A stretch of DNA of 64,000 bases from Acinetobacter sp. Ac_5812 (lineage in GTDB: Bacteria; Pseudomonadota; Gammaproteobacteria; Pseudomonadales; Moraxellaceae). The stretch spans positions 310,546 through 374,545 of the forward strand of contig NZ_LXUK01000012.1 of assembly GCF_013072695.1 (NCBI RefSeq), given 5' to 3'. The notes beneath the pieces are model-generated. The model saw nothing but the letters and a program-made list of their open reading frames with translations. It was not told the origin of the DNA and searched no databases. The stretch's first letter is position 1. Every line of letters starts with the position of its first letter. Below are positions 53,351-64,000 of the stretch, one piece after another. The position numbers were made by a program, and so were the translations under genes.

Positions 53351-54840
53351 TGTTAAAAAATAAATTGGCATTTGTAATTGCTGGCTTGATTGTGGGCAGC
53401 TTGGGAGTCGGTAGTGGGGTTGGATATTGGTATGCGCATCAAAATGATAAAAAGCAAACTGTAAGTGATCAGGCAACTGCTAATGTGTTGTACTGGTACG
53501 ATCCAATGAAACCAGAACAGCATTTTGATAAGCCGGGGAAATCCCCTTTTATGGATATGCAATTAGTCCCTAAGTATGCGGATGAAAGTACTTCTGGAAT
53601 AACTGATAGTGCAGGAGTAAAGATTGATCCAGCTCTTCAACAAAATCTAGCCATCCGTTATGCCACAGTCGAACAGGCTGTAATGGGCAATACCTTGTTA
53701 ACCAATGGCATATTACAAGCGAATGAGCGACAGGTGGCAATTCTGCAAACACGGGCAAGCGGTTTTGTCCAACGTGTCTATGGTTATGCAGTCGGGGATA
53801 TAGTTACTCAAGGGAGTCCGATTGCTGATATTTCCATCCCTGAATGGACTGGGGAACAGACTGAGTTTTTGGCCGTACTCAAAATAGGAGACCGTTCTCT
53901 TATTCAAGCAAGTCGACAACGCCTACAGCTTCTAGGAATCCCACCAAATGTGATCCATCAAGTCGAACGGACACATCAAGTACAGTCTAATATGACTTTG
54001 AGTGCTCCTTTGAGTGGATTCATTGACTCACTAGAAGTTCGTAGTGGAATGGCTTTAGCTATGGGGCAAACACTTGCCACCATTAAAGGCGTTAATCCAA
54101 TTTGGTTAGAAGCAGCAGTGCCTGAAACGCAAATTGCTGGGATAAAGCGAGGAGATAAAATCGAAGCAACTTTTGCTGCGTACCCTCAAAAAGTGTCTGG
54201 CAAAGTCATTGATATTTTACCGACATTAGATACTACAAGCAGAACCATAAAAGTTCGTATTGAGTTACCTAATAGAGAGGGACAACTCAAGCCCGGAATG
54301 TTTGCTTCTGTCAAATTTTCCAACAATCCTCAAAGCAGTTTAGTTGTGCCAGAGCAAGCTGTTATACGTACAGGTACTCGTAATATTATTATTGTCGCAC
54401 ATGAAAAAGGGCGTTTCGAACCTGTTGTTGTACAGTTAGGACAGAGTGACGGAAATAAAATAGCAATTCTACAGGGTTTGAACGCTGGTCAGAAAATCGT
54501 GATTTCGGGACAATTCCTAATTGATTCTGAGGCCAATTTACAGGGTGTACTGGATAAGTTGAACACTGGACAATCGATTACATCATCTCAAGTGACTAAG
54601 GCATCAATATACCAAGGCATTGGTAAAGTGGAAAAAGTTACAGCTCAAGACATTACCATTTCACATCAGGCAATTGCTGAATTGGGTTGGGGGGCTATGA
54701 CCATGAGCTTTAAACAACCAGTACAACCATTTACCCAAATTCAGCAAGGCGAGCAGGTCAGTTTTAGTTTTACACGTGTTGGGGATGCTTATGTTATTTC
54801 TGACATTTCCAAGATGTCTATGACATCTATGCAGAACTAA
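53350..54840 (+). CDS. cusB: Membrane-fusion protein CusB with fused CusF-like C-terminus
   Basis: A 496-residue periplasmic adaptor. It starts with an uncleaved membrane anchor, then a heavy-metal-binding segment ([29 protein letters not shown]), the lipoyl/hairpin and beta-barrel parts, and a C-terminal CusF-like domain ([11 protein letters not shown]). E. coli CusB lacks that extra domain. It should hand copper to CusA. Operon with cusC and cusA. Confidence 0.9.
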   Translation: MLKNKLAFVIAGLIVGSLGVGSGVGYWYAHQNDKKQTVSDQATANVLYWYDPMKPEQHFDKPGKSPFMDMQLVPKYADESTSGITDSAGVKIDPALQQNLAIRYATVEQAVMGNTLLTNGILQANERQVAILQTRASGFVQRVYGYAVGDIVTQGSPIADISIPEWTGEQTEFLAVLKIGDRSLIQASRQRLQLLGIPPNVIHQVERTHQVQSNMTLSAPLSGFIDSLEVRSGMALAMGQTLATIKGVNPIWLEAAVPETQIAGIKRGDKIEATFAAYPQKVSGKVIDILPTLDTTSRTIKVRIELPNREGQLKPGMFASVKFSNNPQSSLVVPEQAVIRTGTRNIIIVAHEKGRFEPVVVQLGQSDGNKIAILQGLNAGQKIVISGQFLIDSEANLQGVLDKLNTGQSITSSQVTKASIYQGIGKVEKVTAQDITISHQAIAELGWGAMTMSFKQPVQPFTQIQQGEQVSFSFTRVGDAYVISDISKMSMTSMQN

Positions 54841-54854
54841 ACGGGAGAACCATT

Positions 54855-57800
54855 ATGATCGCCCGTATTATTCGTTTTTCAATTGCAAATCGAGTATTTG
54901 TCTTATTAGCTGCTGTAGTTCTTGCCGTTTGGGGAACTTGGGCTGTCAATAATACTCCGGTTGATGCTTTGCCAGATCTGTCTGATGTACAAGTGATTGT
55001 GCGAACTAATTTTCCCGGTCAAGCACCACAAATTGTTGAAAATCAGGTGACTTATCCTTTAACAACGACCATGTTATCAGTACCCGGTGTTAAAGCTGTT
55101 CGGGGCTATTCTTTTTTTGGTGATTCGTTTGTTTATGTCATTTTTGATGAACATACTGATCTTTATTGGGCACGTTCTCGTGTATTGGAATATCTCAATC
55201 AAATACAAGAAAGAATGCCTGCAAATGCAAAATCTTCATTAGGACCAGATGCTACAGGTGTTGGTTGGATCTACGAATATGCTTTGGTTGATCCAACAGG
55301 ACAACATGATCTCTCACAACTGCGAAGCATACAAGATTGGTTTTTGAAGTATGAACTGAAGACAGTACCAAATGTGGCTGAGGTCGCCACAATTGGGGGG
55401 ATGGTTAAACAATATCAAGTTGTTTTAGACCCAACCAAAATGGCAGCATTCGGTATTTCTCAGCGAAGCATAATTGAAGCAATTCAAAAGGCAAATCAGG
55501 AAACTGGCGGTTCAGTCCTAGAAATGGCTGAAACTGAATATATGGTGAGAGCTTCAGGTTATTTAAAAACATTAGAAGATTTTCGGCAGATTCCGTTACG
55601 TACAAACGATTTAGGTGTTCCAATCACTCTTGGAGATGTTGCAACGATTCAACTCGGTCCTGAAATGCGTCGTGGAATTACTGAACTCAATGGACAAGGG
55701 GAAACTGTTGGAGGTGTTGTGATTTTACGTGCTGGTAAAAATGCACGTGAAACCATTACTGCTGTAAAAGAAAAACTTGCTGAATTACAACAAAGTCTAC
55801 CGAAAGGTGTACAAGTTGTTCCTGTATATGACCGCAGTCAATTGATTGATCGGGCGGTAGAGAATCTCAGCCATAAATTAATTGAAGAGTTTATTGTAGT
55901 GGCTTTGGTTTGTGGGCTATTCCTCTGGCATTTACGTTCAGCAATGGTTGCGATTGTTTCTTTGCCTTTGGGAATCTTGTCAGCCTTTTTATTGATGTAT
56001 TATCAGGGACTAAATGCCAATATCATGTCATTGGGTGGGATTGCAATCGCGATTGGTGCTATGGTTGATGCATCTGTGGTTATGGTCGAAAACGCACATA
56101 AGCATATTGAAGCTTGGCAACATGAACATCCTGATCGAGTTTTAGAAATACAAGAGCGTTGGGACATCATTACACGTTCTGCCAGTGAGGTTGGGCCTGC
56201 TTTATTTTTCTGTTTACTCATCATTACTTTATCCTTTATTCCCATTTTTACTTTGCAAGCACAAGAAGGACGATTGTTCTCTCCATTGGCATTTACTAAA
56301 ACTTATGCCATGGCTGCTGCTGCGGGGCTATCTATTACATTGATTCCAGTTTTGATGGGATACTGGATTCGCGGGAAGTTACCATCTGAACAACGGAATC
56401 CATTAAACCGGTTTCTCATCAAAATATACCATCCTATGTTAGATAAAGTCCTAGCTTATCCAAAGACAACGTTATTAGGTGCATTACTCATTTTTCTTAT
56501 CAGTCTTTTTCCTTTAACGCAATTAGGCGGAGAGTTCCTGCCTAATATGGATGAAGGTGATTTACTGTATATGCCTTCAGCTTTACCGGGATTGTCCGCA
56601 GCAAAAGCTTCTGAATTACTTCAACAGACTGATCGAATGATTAAAACTGTTCCAGAGGTTGCCACTGTATTTGGTAAAGCTGGGAGAGCAGAGTCGGCTA
56701 CAGATCCTGCACCTTTAGAAATGTTTGAAACCACGATTCAGTTTAAACCGCGATCTGAATGGCGTTCAGGTATGACATCCGACAAGTTGGTAAAAGAACT
56801 GGATAAAGCGGTTCAAGTACCGGGTTTAACAAATATCTGGGTGCCACCTATTCGTAACCGAATTGATATGTTGGCAACTGGGGTTAAAAGCCCAATCGGG
56901 ATTAAGATTTCAGCAAATGATTTGCAAGATATTGATCGGGTTGCACAACAAATTGAACAGGTTGCCAAAAAGATACCCGGTGTTAGCTCAGCTTTAGCTG
57001 AACGACTCACTGGTGGGCGATATGTTGATATCGATATTAATCGAAAGCAAGCTGCACGTTATGGTCTTAATATCAACGATGTACAGCAAATTGTGTCATC
57101 AGCAATTGGTGGGGAGAATATTGGGGAAACTATTGAGGGATTAGCTAGATATCCTATTAATGTACGTTATCCACGAGAAATCCGAGATTCACTTGAAGCC
57201 TTAAGGAATTTACCAATTCTGACTGAATCAGGTCAGCAAATTGTTTTGAGTAGCATTGCCAATATTCAAATCACTGATGGCCCCCCAATGCTAAAAAGTG
57301 AGAATGCTCGCCCAAGTGGCTGGGTCTATGTTGATGTACAAGAGCGTGATTTAGCTTCTGTTGTTCAGGATTTGAAACGATCTATTGATGAACAAGTGAA
57401 ACGCTCTGCGGGTATGAGTATTAGTTATTCAGGTCAATTTGAGTTTATGGAAAGAGCAAATGCTCGTCTAAAGGTGGTGATACCAATCACTTTGATGATC
57501 ATTTTTCTATTGCTTTATTTGATTTTTAGACAAGTACAAGATGCTGCTCTGATTATGCTGACTCTACCATTCGCTTTAATCGGTGGTATTTGGGCAATGT
57601 ATTTCAGTGGCTATAACTTTTCAATTGCCATAGCAGTAGGCTTTATTGCACTTGCGGGTGTTGCCGCAGAGTTTGGTGTGGTCATGTTGTTTTATTTAAA
57701 GCAAGCCATACAACAAACGCAGTCTTCTGAAAAATCCTTAACTGAACAACAGCTCAATGACGCACTTCGTACAGGGGCTGTTCTACGTGTTCGCCCAAAA

Positions 57801-57989
57801 GCGATGACTGTAGCTGTAATTTTAGCCGGGCTACTTCCTATTCTTTTGGGGACCGGAACAGGTTCTGAATTGATGAGCCGTATTGCTTTACCGATGGTTG
57901 GGGGCATGATTTCAGCTCCACTTTTATCAATGTTTGTTATTCCCGCTGCATATCAACTTTTAATCAAAAGAAAACTATCAAAATCTTGA
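54855..57989 (+). CDS. cusA: Cu(I)/Ag(I) RND efflux pump CusA
   Basis: A 1044-residue RND pump with the signatures [46 protein letters not shown] and [18 protein letters not shown]. Twelve helices and two large periplasmic loops; Met ligands lie in the transport path. It exports copper from periplasm and cytosol through CusC. Starts 14 bases after cusB. Confidence 0.95.
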   Translation: MIARIIRFSIANRVFVLLAAVVLAVWGTWAVNNTPVDALPDLSDVQVIVRTNFPGQAPQIVENQVTYPLTTTMLSVPGVKAVRGYSFFGDSFVYVIFDEHTDLYWARSRVLEYLNQIQERMPANAKSSLGPDATGVGWIYEYALVDPTGQHDLSQLRSIQDWFLKYELKTVPNVAEVATIGGMVKQYQVVLDPTKMAAFGISQRSIIEAIQKANQETGGSVLEMAETEYMVRASGYLKTLEDFRQIPLRTNDLGVPITLGDVATIQLGPEMRRGITELNGQGETVGGVVILRAGKNARETITAVKEKLAELQQSLPKGVQVVPVYDRSQLIDRAVENLSHKLIEEFIVVALVCGLFLWHLRSAMVAIVSLPLGILSAFLLMYYQGLNANIMSLGGIAIAIGAMVDASVVMVENAHKHIEAWQHEHPDRVLEIQERWDIITRSASEVGPALFFCLLIITLSFIPIFTLQAQEGRLFSPLAFTKTYAMAAAAGLSITLIPVLMGYWIRGKLPSEQRNPLNRFLIKIYHPMLDKVLAYPKTTLLGALLIFLISLFPLTQLGGEFLPNMDEGDLLYMPSALPGLSAAKASELLQQTDRMIKTVPEVATVFGKAGRAESATDPAPLEMFETTIQFKPRSEWRSGMTSDKLVKELDKAVQVPGLTNIWVPPIRNRIDMLATGVKSPIGIKISANDLQDIDRVAQQIEQVAKKIPGVSSALAERLTGGRYVDIDINRKQAARYGLNINDVQQIVSSAIGGENIGETIEGLARYPINVRYPREIRDSLEALRNLPILTESGQQIVLSSIANIQITDGPPMLKSENARPSGWVYVDVQERDLASVVQDLKRSIDEQVKRSAGMSISYSGQFEFMERANARLKVVIPITLMIIFLLLYLIFRQVQDAALIMLTLPFALIGGIWAMYFSGYNFSIAIAVGFIALAGVAAEFGVVMLFYLKQAIQQTQSSEKSLTEQQLNDALRTGAVLRVRPKAMTVAVILAGLLPILLGTGTGSELMSRIALPMVGGMISAPLLSMFVIPAAYQLLIKRKLSKS

Positions 57990-57997
57990 TAGTTTTC
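57970..57997 (+). terminator. Hairpin at the end of cusA
   Basis: Arms GAAAACTATCAA and TTGATAGTTTTC, 4-base loop, overlapping the cusA stop. It is followed by a few T, so it may attenuate transcription into the cusF-like gene. Confidence 0.65.
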
Positions 57998-58022
57998 TTA
58001 TTTCGTTCAAAGAGGTTTTATT

Positions 58023-58385
58023 ATGTTTAAATTTATTAAAATTGTCGCTCTTGTTGGCACTGTTACTGCGTTAAGTGCATGTAGTAAAAATGAGGCGTCA
58101 GAGCAAAAGAAAGCGGAAGCGCCTATGGAGCAGATGAGTAAAGAATCATCTACAGCAACGACAACTCAAGCAGTTGGAGTGATTACGGCTATTGATACGA
58201 AAGAAAATATTTTGACACTCGATCATGAGGCAATTCCTGCGATTAAATGGCCTGCGATGACCATGGGCTTTAAAGTTGCTGATCCTGCATTATTGAATGG
58301 GCTTGCAGTAGGGCAAAAAGTTGATTTTGAATTAAAGGCTGAGGGAGAAACATACACAGTCGTAGCTGCTAAGTTAAAAAAATAG
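58023..58385 (+). CDS. cusF: CusF-like copper chaperone lipoprotein
   Basis: A 120-residue lipoprotein (lipobox LSACSK) with a CusF domain (KWPAMTMGFKVADP, the Trp and Met copper site) and a Lys/Glu linker. Delivers Cu(I)/Ag(I) to CusB. A second CusF-like domain is already fused to CusB. Confidence 0.88.
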   Translation: MFKFIKIVALVGTVTALSACSKNEASEQKKAEAPMEQMSKESSTATTTQAVGVITAIDTKENILTLDHEAIPAIKWPAMTMGFKVADPALLNGLAVGQKVDFELKAEGETYTVVAAKLKK

Positions 58386-58417
58386 GATGATTTAGTAGAT
58401 AGAATTTTGATAGTAAT

Positions 58418-58440
58418 GAGGTTCTTTTCAAAAGAGCCTT
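58418..58440 (+). terminator. Weak hairpin after cusF
   Basis: GGTTCTTTT and AAAAGAGCC form a short hairpin followed by a few T, ahead of the ars promoter. Confidence 0.4.
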
Positions 58441-58478
58441 ATTCTCTAATAAAAAACAAAACATATGGTATTGCATAT

Positions 58479-58496
58479 ATATGGTAATTCGAATAT
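58479..58496 (+). promoter_or_regulatory. ArsR-type operator in front of arsC
   Basis: ATATGGTAATTCGAATAT matches the site before arsR (58983-59000) at 14 of 18 positions, and a third copy lies in the ars scar at 7724-7741. Confidence 0.6.
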
Positions 58497-58531
58497 AAAG
58501 ATATTATAAATTATCAAAAGAGCTTAACTCA

Positions 58532-58966
58532 ATGGCAACTTCATCAAATGTGAAGATTTATCACAACCCTGCTTGTGGGACATCTCGCAATACTTTGGCT
58601 TTGATCCGTAATACAGGGATTGAGCCAACTGTGATTGAATATCTCATTACACCACCTAGTCATGACGAATTAGTTAAATTGATTCAGGATGCAAAATTAA
58701 CAGTAAGAGAGGCCATTCGCCAGAATGTAGATCCATATCGGGATTTAGACCTTGATCGTAGTGATTTAAGTGATGAGCAGTTACTTGGTTTTATGCTTGA
58801 TCATCCAATATTGATTAATCGACCATTTGTTGTTACTGAATTAGGCACTCGCTTAAGCCGTCCCTCAGAAGTTGTCTTAGATATTCTACCATTACCTCAG
58901 AAGGGTGCCTTTACGAAAGAGGATGGTGAAAAAGTGATTGATGAAAATGGTCAACGAGTGAATTAA
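58532..58966 (+). CDS. arsC: Arsenate reductase, glutaredoxin-dependent ArsC
   Basis: A 144-residue enzyme with active-site Cys15 in YHNPACGTSRNTLAL and a later TRLSRPSEVVLDIL motif. Reduces arsenate to arsenite using glutathione/glutaredoxin. It stands first in the operon, before arsR and a second, thioredoxin-linked ArsC, so two kinds of arsenate reductase are present. Confidence 0.93.
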   Translation: MATSSNVKIYHNPACGTSRNTLALIRNTGIEPTVIEYLITPPSHDELVKLIQDAKLTVREAIRQNVDPYRDLDLDRSDLSDEQLLGFMLDHPILINRPFVVTELGTRLSRPSEVVLDILPLPQKGAFTKEDGEKVIDENGQRVN

Positions 58967-58982
58967 AAATTTTACTTTTTGT

Positions 58983-59000
58983 ATATGATTATCCGTATAT
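58983..59000 (+). promoter_or_regulatory. ArsR-type operator in front of arsR
   Basis: ATATGATTATCCGTATAT, 26 bases upstream of arsR; the near-identical site before arsC supports it as the operator. Confidence 0.6.
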
Positions 59001-59025
59001 CCAAATAAGTGAATAGGAATTAAGA

Positions 59026-59346
59026 ATGGACCAAGTTAATTTTTTTAAATGCTTATCAGATGAAACTCGACTCAATATCGTGACTTTAGTCGCTGAGAAT
59101 AAAGAATTATGTGTTTGTGATTTGACTGAAAAGTTGCAACTGAGTCAGCCAAAGATTTCTAGGCATTTAGCGTTATTGCGTTCTTCTGGTCTCTTACAGG
59201 ACAGAAGACAAAGTCAATGGGTGTATTACAGCATTAATCCGCAGTTACCAACGTGGTGCCATGACGTTCTGAATCTTTTGGTAAGCAGTCAAACCATAGT
59301 AAATAAAGATTCCCAAAATATCCAAATAAATAGCTATTGTGAGTAA
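59026..59346 (+). CDS. arsR: Arsenic-responsive repressor ArsR
   Basis: A 106-residue winged-helix repressor (NKELCVCDLTEKLQLSQPKISRHLALL). Arsenite ligands are probably Cys29 and Cys31, with Cys9 as a third. It releases the ars operators on arsenite binding. Confidence 0.93.
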   Translation: MDQVNFFKCLSDETRLNIVTLVAENKELCVCDLTEKLQLSQPKISRHLALLRSSGLLQDRRQSQWVYYSINPQLPTWCHDVLNLLVSSQTIVNKDSQNIQINSYCE

Positions 59347-59352
59347 TAGAAT

Positions 59353-59826
59353 ATGAAATTTCTTTTTTTGTGTACTGGAAATAGTTGCCGTAGCATCCTC
59401 TCAGAAGTCCTTTTTAACAGTCGTGCGCCTGAAGGATGGAAAGCATACAGTGCAGGTAGTAAGCCATCAGGGCAAGTACATCCATTGACTATAGAAACTT
59501 TAGAAAATCTTGGTCTCTCAACAGATGGTTTGTGGAGTAAAACCATTGATGACTGCGAACAATATCAACCTGACGTCGTGATTACTGTTTGCGATTCAGC
59601 AGCTCAAGAAGCGTGTCCACTTTATTTAGGTGGAGCGATTAAGGCACATTGGGGCTTGGCTGATCCTTCACATTTAGATTTGCCGAAAGAAGAAAAATTA
59701 AAAGCATTCCAAGTTACTGTTGATCATATCAACCGCCGCTTAGACGCTTTATTGGCACTAGATACAACTCATATGTCTCGCCCAGATTTGATTGCAGCAA
59801 TCAATCAAATTTCGCATATTGAATGA
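59353..59826 (+). CDS. Second arsenate reductase, low-molecular-weight phosphatase type
   Basis: A 157-residue protein starting [14 protein letters not shown], with the P-loop nucleophile Cys7 (CTGNSCRS) and acidic loop (DPSHLDLP) of thioredoxin-linked ArsC. Called ArsC2-like here. It starts 6 bases after arsR and is close to the Acr3 gene. Confidence 0.9.
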   Translation: MKFLFLCTGNSCRSILSEVLFNSRAPEGWKAYSAGSKPSGQVHPLTIETLENLGLSTDGLWSKTIDDCEQYQPDVVITVCDSAAQEACPLYLGGAIKAHWGLADPSHLDLPKEEKLKAFQVTVDHINRRLDALLALDTTHMSRPDLIAAINQISHIE

Positions 59827-59833
59827 GAACATC

Positions 59834-60874
59834 ATGGCTCAACAAAGATTATCTTTTCTAGATCGTAACCTCACTCTATGGATTTTTATCGCCATGGCAT
59901 TGGGGATTGCGATAGGTGTGTTCTTTCCGCAAGCTTCCGTTACTTTAGACAAAATGAGTGTGGATTCCGTCAATATTCCAATTGCGATTGGTTTGATTCT
60001 GATGATGTATCCACCTTTAGCCAAAGTGGACTATGCTACTTTGCCACAAGTGTTTAAAGACAAGAAAACCTTAACTTTGTCTTTGGTGCAGAACTGGGTG
60101 ATTGCGCCTGTATTAATGTTTGCATTAGCAATTATTTTTTTACATAGCTATCCAGAGTACATGACAGGCTTGATCCTGATCGGTTTGGCTCGCTGTATTG
60201 CAATGGTCTTGGTGTGGAATGGTTTAGCCTGTGGTGATAACCAATATGTAGCAGCGTTGGTGGCATTCAATAGTATTTTCCAGATTCTGTTTTTTAGTAC
60301 CTATGCTTGGCTGTTCCTCACATTCTTGCCACCCTATTTCGGTATTGCAGGGCAAGTGATCAATGTTGATTTCTGGACGATTACCCATGCGGTGTTGGTT
60401 TACTTGGGGATTCCATTTCTTCTTGGTTTCTTGACTCGTTTGGTTTTGGTCAAAGCCAAAGGCTTAGATTGGTATCAAAATGTCTTTTTACCCAAGATCA
60501 GCCCACTCAGTTTATTGGCACTTCTTTTTACCATCGTGGCAATGTTTAGCCTAAAAGGTGGTGATGTAGTGAGCTTACCATTGGATGTTCTGCGTATCGC
60601 AATCCCACTCACGATTTATTTTATTGTGATGTTTTTCATCAGCTTCTTTATGAGTAAATGGATGGGCAATGACTATCCTAAAACCACAGCAATTTCTTTC
60701 ACGGCTGCTGGTAATAACTTTGAGTTGGCTTTGGCTGTAGCGATTGCAACCTTTGGTTTGGCTTCACCTGTGGCATTTACCACCGTGATTGGTCCTTTAG
60801 TTGAAGTACCTGTATTGATCGCTTTAGTGAGTGTGTCTCTATGGCTCAGAAAAAAGTATTTTAAATCGGTGTAA
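59834..60874 (+). CDS. acr3: Arsenite efflux transporter of the ACR3 family
   Basis: A 346-residue membrane protein from ATG 59834 (a longer frame opens at 59792 inside the upstream gene). About ten helices; the signature [21 protein letters not shown] carries the conserved Cys of ACR3 transporters. Exports arsenite using membrane potential. Six bases separate it from arsH. Confidence 0.95.
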   Translation: MAQQRLSFLDRNLTLWIFIAMALGIAIGVFFPQASVTLDKMSVDSVNIPIAIGLILMMYPPLAKVDYATLPQVFKDKKTLTLSLVQNWVIAPVLMFALAIIFLHSYPEYMTGLILIGLARCIAMVLVWNGLACGDNQYVAALVAFNSIFQILFFSTYAWLFLTFLPPYFGIAGQVINVDFWTITHAVLVYLGIPFLLGFLTRLVLVKAKGLDWYQNVFLPKISPLSLLALLFTIVAMFSLKGGDVVSLPLDVLRIAIPLTIYFIVMFFISFFMSKWMGNDYPKTTAISFTAAGNNFELALAVAIATFGLASPVAFTTVIGPLVEVPVLIALVSVSLWLRKKYFKSV

Positions 60875-60879
60875 TTGTA

Positions 60880-61584
60880 ATGAATCTTCCTAATGTTGAT
60901 ATGGAGCTACTTGAACAGCCAACTTTGGAAAAAGTTCAAGCTAAATCGTTAGATCATGCGCCACGTATTTTGTTGTTATATGGTTCTAACCGTGAGCGTT
61001 CGTATAGTCGTTTAGCCGTGATGGAAGCAGGTCGAATCTTGGAACAGTTTGGTGCTGAGGTTAAAATTTTTCATCCGAAAGGGCTACCTTTGCCAGAAGA
61101 TGCGGATATGGAACACCCAAAAGCAAAAGAACTACATGAGCTTTTGGCATGGTCAGAGGGCATGGTGTGGTGTTCGCCTGAACGTCACGGTTCAATGAGT
61201 TCGATCTTTAAGTCACAGATAGATTGGATTCCATTGGCAGGTGGTGCGATTCGTGCCACTCAAGGAAAAACACTGGCACTAATGCAAGTCAGTGGTGGTT
61301 CGCAATCTTTCAATAGTGTCAATCAAATGCGTATTTTAGGGCGTTGGATGCGGATGATCACGATTCCGAATCAGTCTTCAATTCCAAAAGCATTTTTAGA
61401 GTTTGAAGAAGATGGGCGAATGAAAGCATCATCGTATTACGACCGTATCGTGGATGTGATGGAAGAGCTGTATAAATTCACCTTGCTGACACGGGGGCAA
61501 AGTCAGTATTTAACTGATCGTTATTCTGAGCGTAAAGAATCTGCTGAAGAATTATCAAAACGTGTTAATCAGCGAAGTTTGTAG
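60880..61584 (+). CDS. arsH: ArsH, NADPH-dependent FMN reductase for organoarsenicals
   Basis: A 234-residue flavoprotein with [18 protein letters not shown] (FMN binding) and [20 protein letters not shown]. It oxidises trivalent organoarsenicals or reduces quinones. Between acr3 and trxB, in the same operon. Confidence 0.93.
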   Translation: MNLPNVDMELLEQPTLEKVQAKSLDHAPRILLLYGSNRERSYSRLAVMEAGRILEQFGAEVKIFHPKGLPLPEDADMEHPKAKELHELLAWSEGMVWCSPERHGSMSSIFKSQIDWIPLAGGAIRATQGKTLALMQVSGGSQSFNSVNQMRILGRWMRMITIPNQSSIPKAFLEFEEDGRMKASSYYDRIVDVMEELYKFTLLTRGQSQYLTDRYSERKESAEELSKRVNQRSL

Positions 61585-61602
61585 AATGCTGGAGAAAATT
61601 AA

Positions 61603-62553
<951 letters not shown>

Positions 62554-62580
62554 TCAATACATTCACTGAAATAAATCAAG

Positions 62581-62609
62581 CTAACTCCACCTCTCATGGG
62601 TGGAGTTAG
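62581..62609 (+). terminator. Terminator of the ars operon
   Basis: Arms CTAACTCCACC and GGTGGAGTTAG, 7-base loop, followed by a T-rich stretch. The right arm and the sequence after it recur in the ars scar at 7795-7885. Confidence 0.88.
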
Positions 62610-62890
62610 ATTTTCTATATTGTTTTTTTATTTAGCTACTTATAGTGTTACGCCAGCGTTTCTCTATTTCGGATTCGCTTACTTAAAGCGAGTGTGGGAT
62701 AAGTAAGCAGATCCTTTTTAGTAATTGGTATGCTCATTACAAATTCTTTTGGGAACATCAAATTAGTTGGATGGATGAGCAATTAAAATTCAGATTTATA
62801 AGAGATAAAATTCCTTTATCTCTTATTTTTATATTAAGTGTTTTTGTAATTGGGATTGTACTTTTTTGAGCTGTACCACATGGCTTCAGG
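62610..62890. other. Gap after ars operon: repeated segment and a broken membrane-protein tail
   Basis: The first 80 bases recur at the ars scar. A coding tail then reads about 55 residues (QILFSNWYAHYKFFWEHQIS ... IFILSVFVIGIVLF, stop at 62867-62869), a truncated membrane protein of unknown kind. The integrase gene follows. Confidence 0.5.
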
Positions 62891-64000
62891 CTATTTGTGC
62901 ATGATATATGTTGCCCAATCAGCCATTAAGCCTTTACGTTTTTCTAAATAGCCTCCACGTAAATAAGAAGCTTCAACCTTATCTGGAAGTTTGTGTGCGA
63001 GAACATGTTCACACACTTCTCTACGGTAATCTGTTTTGTCTGCCGACCAATCACGGAAAGTAGACCGAAAGCCATGCGTTGTAATGACTCGGTTTTGTTT
63101 GGGATCAATATAGCCTAAGCCATTTTCTTTAAGCTTTTGCTCATGCAGTCGTTTGATTAGGGTCGTCAAAGACATATCAGAAAGCATCTCACCACTCCGT
63201 GGCGCAGGGAAGATGAAATCTTGAATTAGAGTATGATTTTGAATTGATTCAAGCAAACTTATCGCTTCTTTCGACAAAGGCACATGATGTTCCTTTTCTG
63301 CTTTCATACGTTCTTTAGGAATAATCCAGACTTTATTCTTAAAATCAATTTCCTGCCATTTCGCCCCAAAAATCTCACCAGAGCGACAGGCGGTTAAAAT
63401 TGCAAATTCCAGAGCTTTTGGTGAAATTCCTTTTTTCTGTCTTAAGTGTTGGATAAACTCAGCAACCTGTTCATAGGGCAGGGATGGGTGAGGGCGTGAT
63501 TCCTGCTTTAAATTACCTAATATAGGTTCAAGATTGCCTTTCCATTCGGCAGGGTTGTCACCCTCAAAATATCCCATTGCTTTGGCATAATCAAAAATGG
63601 TTTCTATACGACCACGGATACGTTTGGCTGTTTCGTTTTTCTCAACCCAAATAGGTCTTAAAACTTCAGCAATATCGGCTTTGGTAATGTTACTAATAGT
63701 AAGATTGCCCAAAGTTGGGTAAATATAAGTTTCTAGTGTTGATGACCATTGTCCAATATGTTTTTCATTTTTGAGTTCACGGGTTTTATTGGCAATAACA
63801 ACTTTTGCACATTCCATGAATGTTTTGTTCCGTAGTTGCTGAACATGAAGCTTTGCAATCTGTTCCTGTTGATGGACAATTGGATCAATACCACTTCGTA
63901 TTTGTAATTTTAATTCAGTGGCTTTAGCACGAGCTTCAGCTAAAGAAACTTCAGGGTATGGACCAATACCAATATCACGTCGATGAGGTTTTAATTTTCC
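62891..64000 (-). CDS. Tyrosine integrase (P4 type), N-terminus beyond window
   Basis: An open frame of 370 codons without start, continuing past the right edge. The N-terminal arm-binding part is visible as HRRDIGIGPYPEVSLAEARAK. The catalytic domain holds TACRSGEIFGAKW (Arg), THGFRSTFRDW (His, Arg) and the C-terminal LRGGYLEKRKGLM (Tyr). It integrates islands at tRNA-type sites. It reads leftwards, so its attachment site should lie beyond 64000. It closely matches the dead integrase at 26669-27060. Confidence 0.93.
   Translation of the reverse strand, partial: GKLKPHRRDIGIGPYPEVSLAEARAKATELKLQIRSGIDPIVHQQEQIAKLHVQQLRNKTFMECAKVVIANKTRELKNEKHIGQWSSTLETYIYPTLGNLTISNITKADIAEVLRPIWVEKNETAKRIRGRIETIFDYAKAMGYFEGDNPAEWKGNLEPILGNLKQESRPHPSLPYEQVAEFIQHLRQKKGISPKALEFAILTACRSGEIFGAKWQEIDFKNKVWIIPKERMKAEKEHHVPLSKEAISLLESIQNHTLIQDFIFPAPRSGEMLSDMSLTTLIKRLHEQKLKENGLGYIDPKQNRVITTHGFRSTFRDWSADKTDYRREVCEHVLAHKLPDKVEASYLRGGYLEKRKGLMADWATYIMHK

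Overview
The window looks like an accessory stretch of an Acinetobacter chromosome. The DNA is AT-rich, many proteins are of Acinetobacter type (ArsH/ACR3 arsenic operon, cop/cus copper modules, IS5-family element), and metal-resistance genes alternate with integrase genes and decayed mobile-element debris. This host assignment comes from protein and composition recognition, not from a database search.

Left part (1-13.2 kb). At the left edge a metallo-beta-lactamase-fold protein overlaps a truncated E2 (ubiquitin-conjugating)-like gene, a plausible defence module whose remainder lies outside the window. Next comes a graveyard: a decayed P4-type integrase end and pieces of a phage-like metal-binding gene. 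These pieces flank a HelD-like helicase and an exonuclease VII pair (xseA/xseB). Further right are a DUF2513 protein, a scar of an arsenic operon (promoter, operator and first codons of arsC joined to the sequence that follows trxB), an ImmA/IrrE-DUF4411 toxin-antitoxin-like pair, and a degenerate IS5/IS903-type element cutting a methyltransferase gene. Last is a sulfide/persulfide operon (rhodanese, peroxiredoxin, persulfide dioxygenase) whose dioxygenase gene has a one-base frameshift in a poly-A run.

Middle part (13.2-27.4 kb). Nine tandem CATGTTT units precede a cytochrome bd/CIO-type oxidase operon (cydA, cydB and a 35-residue subunit). A two-component system is divergent from a dsbD/tlpA/dsbG thiol-redox operon, with a PmrA/QseB-like box between them. 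A LysR regulator and a GMC oxidoreductase/rhodanese/tandem-GST operon follow. Then come a second decayed integrase and a 23-bp tRNA-Ser 3' end with a terminator, which I read as an island attachment site.

Right part (27.4-64 kb). A satellite-like module (AlpA regulator, inovirus-type Gp2/YagK replication protein, glycine-zipper/zinc-ribbon protein) is followed by a recombination module (XRE regulator, DUF932, YqaJ exonuclease, Cys-rich protein). The metal-resistance block comes next: copC/copD, P-type ATPase, copRS, Met/His-rich copper protein, multicopper oxidase and copB, with matching CopR-type boxes at both divergent promoters. It continues with a MerR/CDF/feoAB/lspA group, cusCBA with CusF, and arsC-arsR-arsC2-acr3-arsH-trxB. 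The window ends in a tyrosine integrase that is cut by the right edge. The two integrases (one dead, one intact as far as seen) both read leftwards, so tandem islands at one tRNA-Ser site are a reasonable model.

The genes work together on metal, sulfur and redox stress: copper export and oxidation, thiol repair, arsenic reduction and export, and possibly lead/cadmium or iron transport. No complete new system can be proved from this window. The best candidates are the E2/MBL pair at the left edge, the helicase-ExoVII cassette set among decayed mobile genes, and the satellite-like module.
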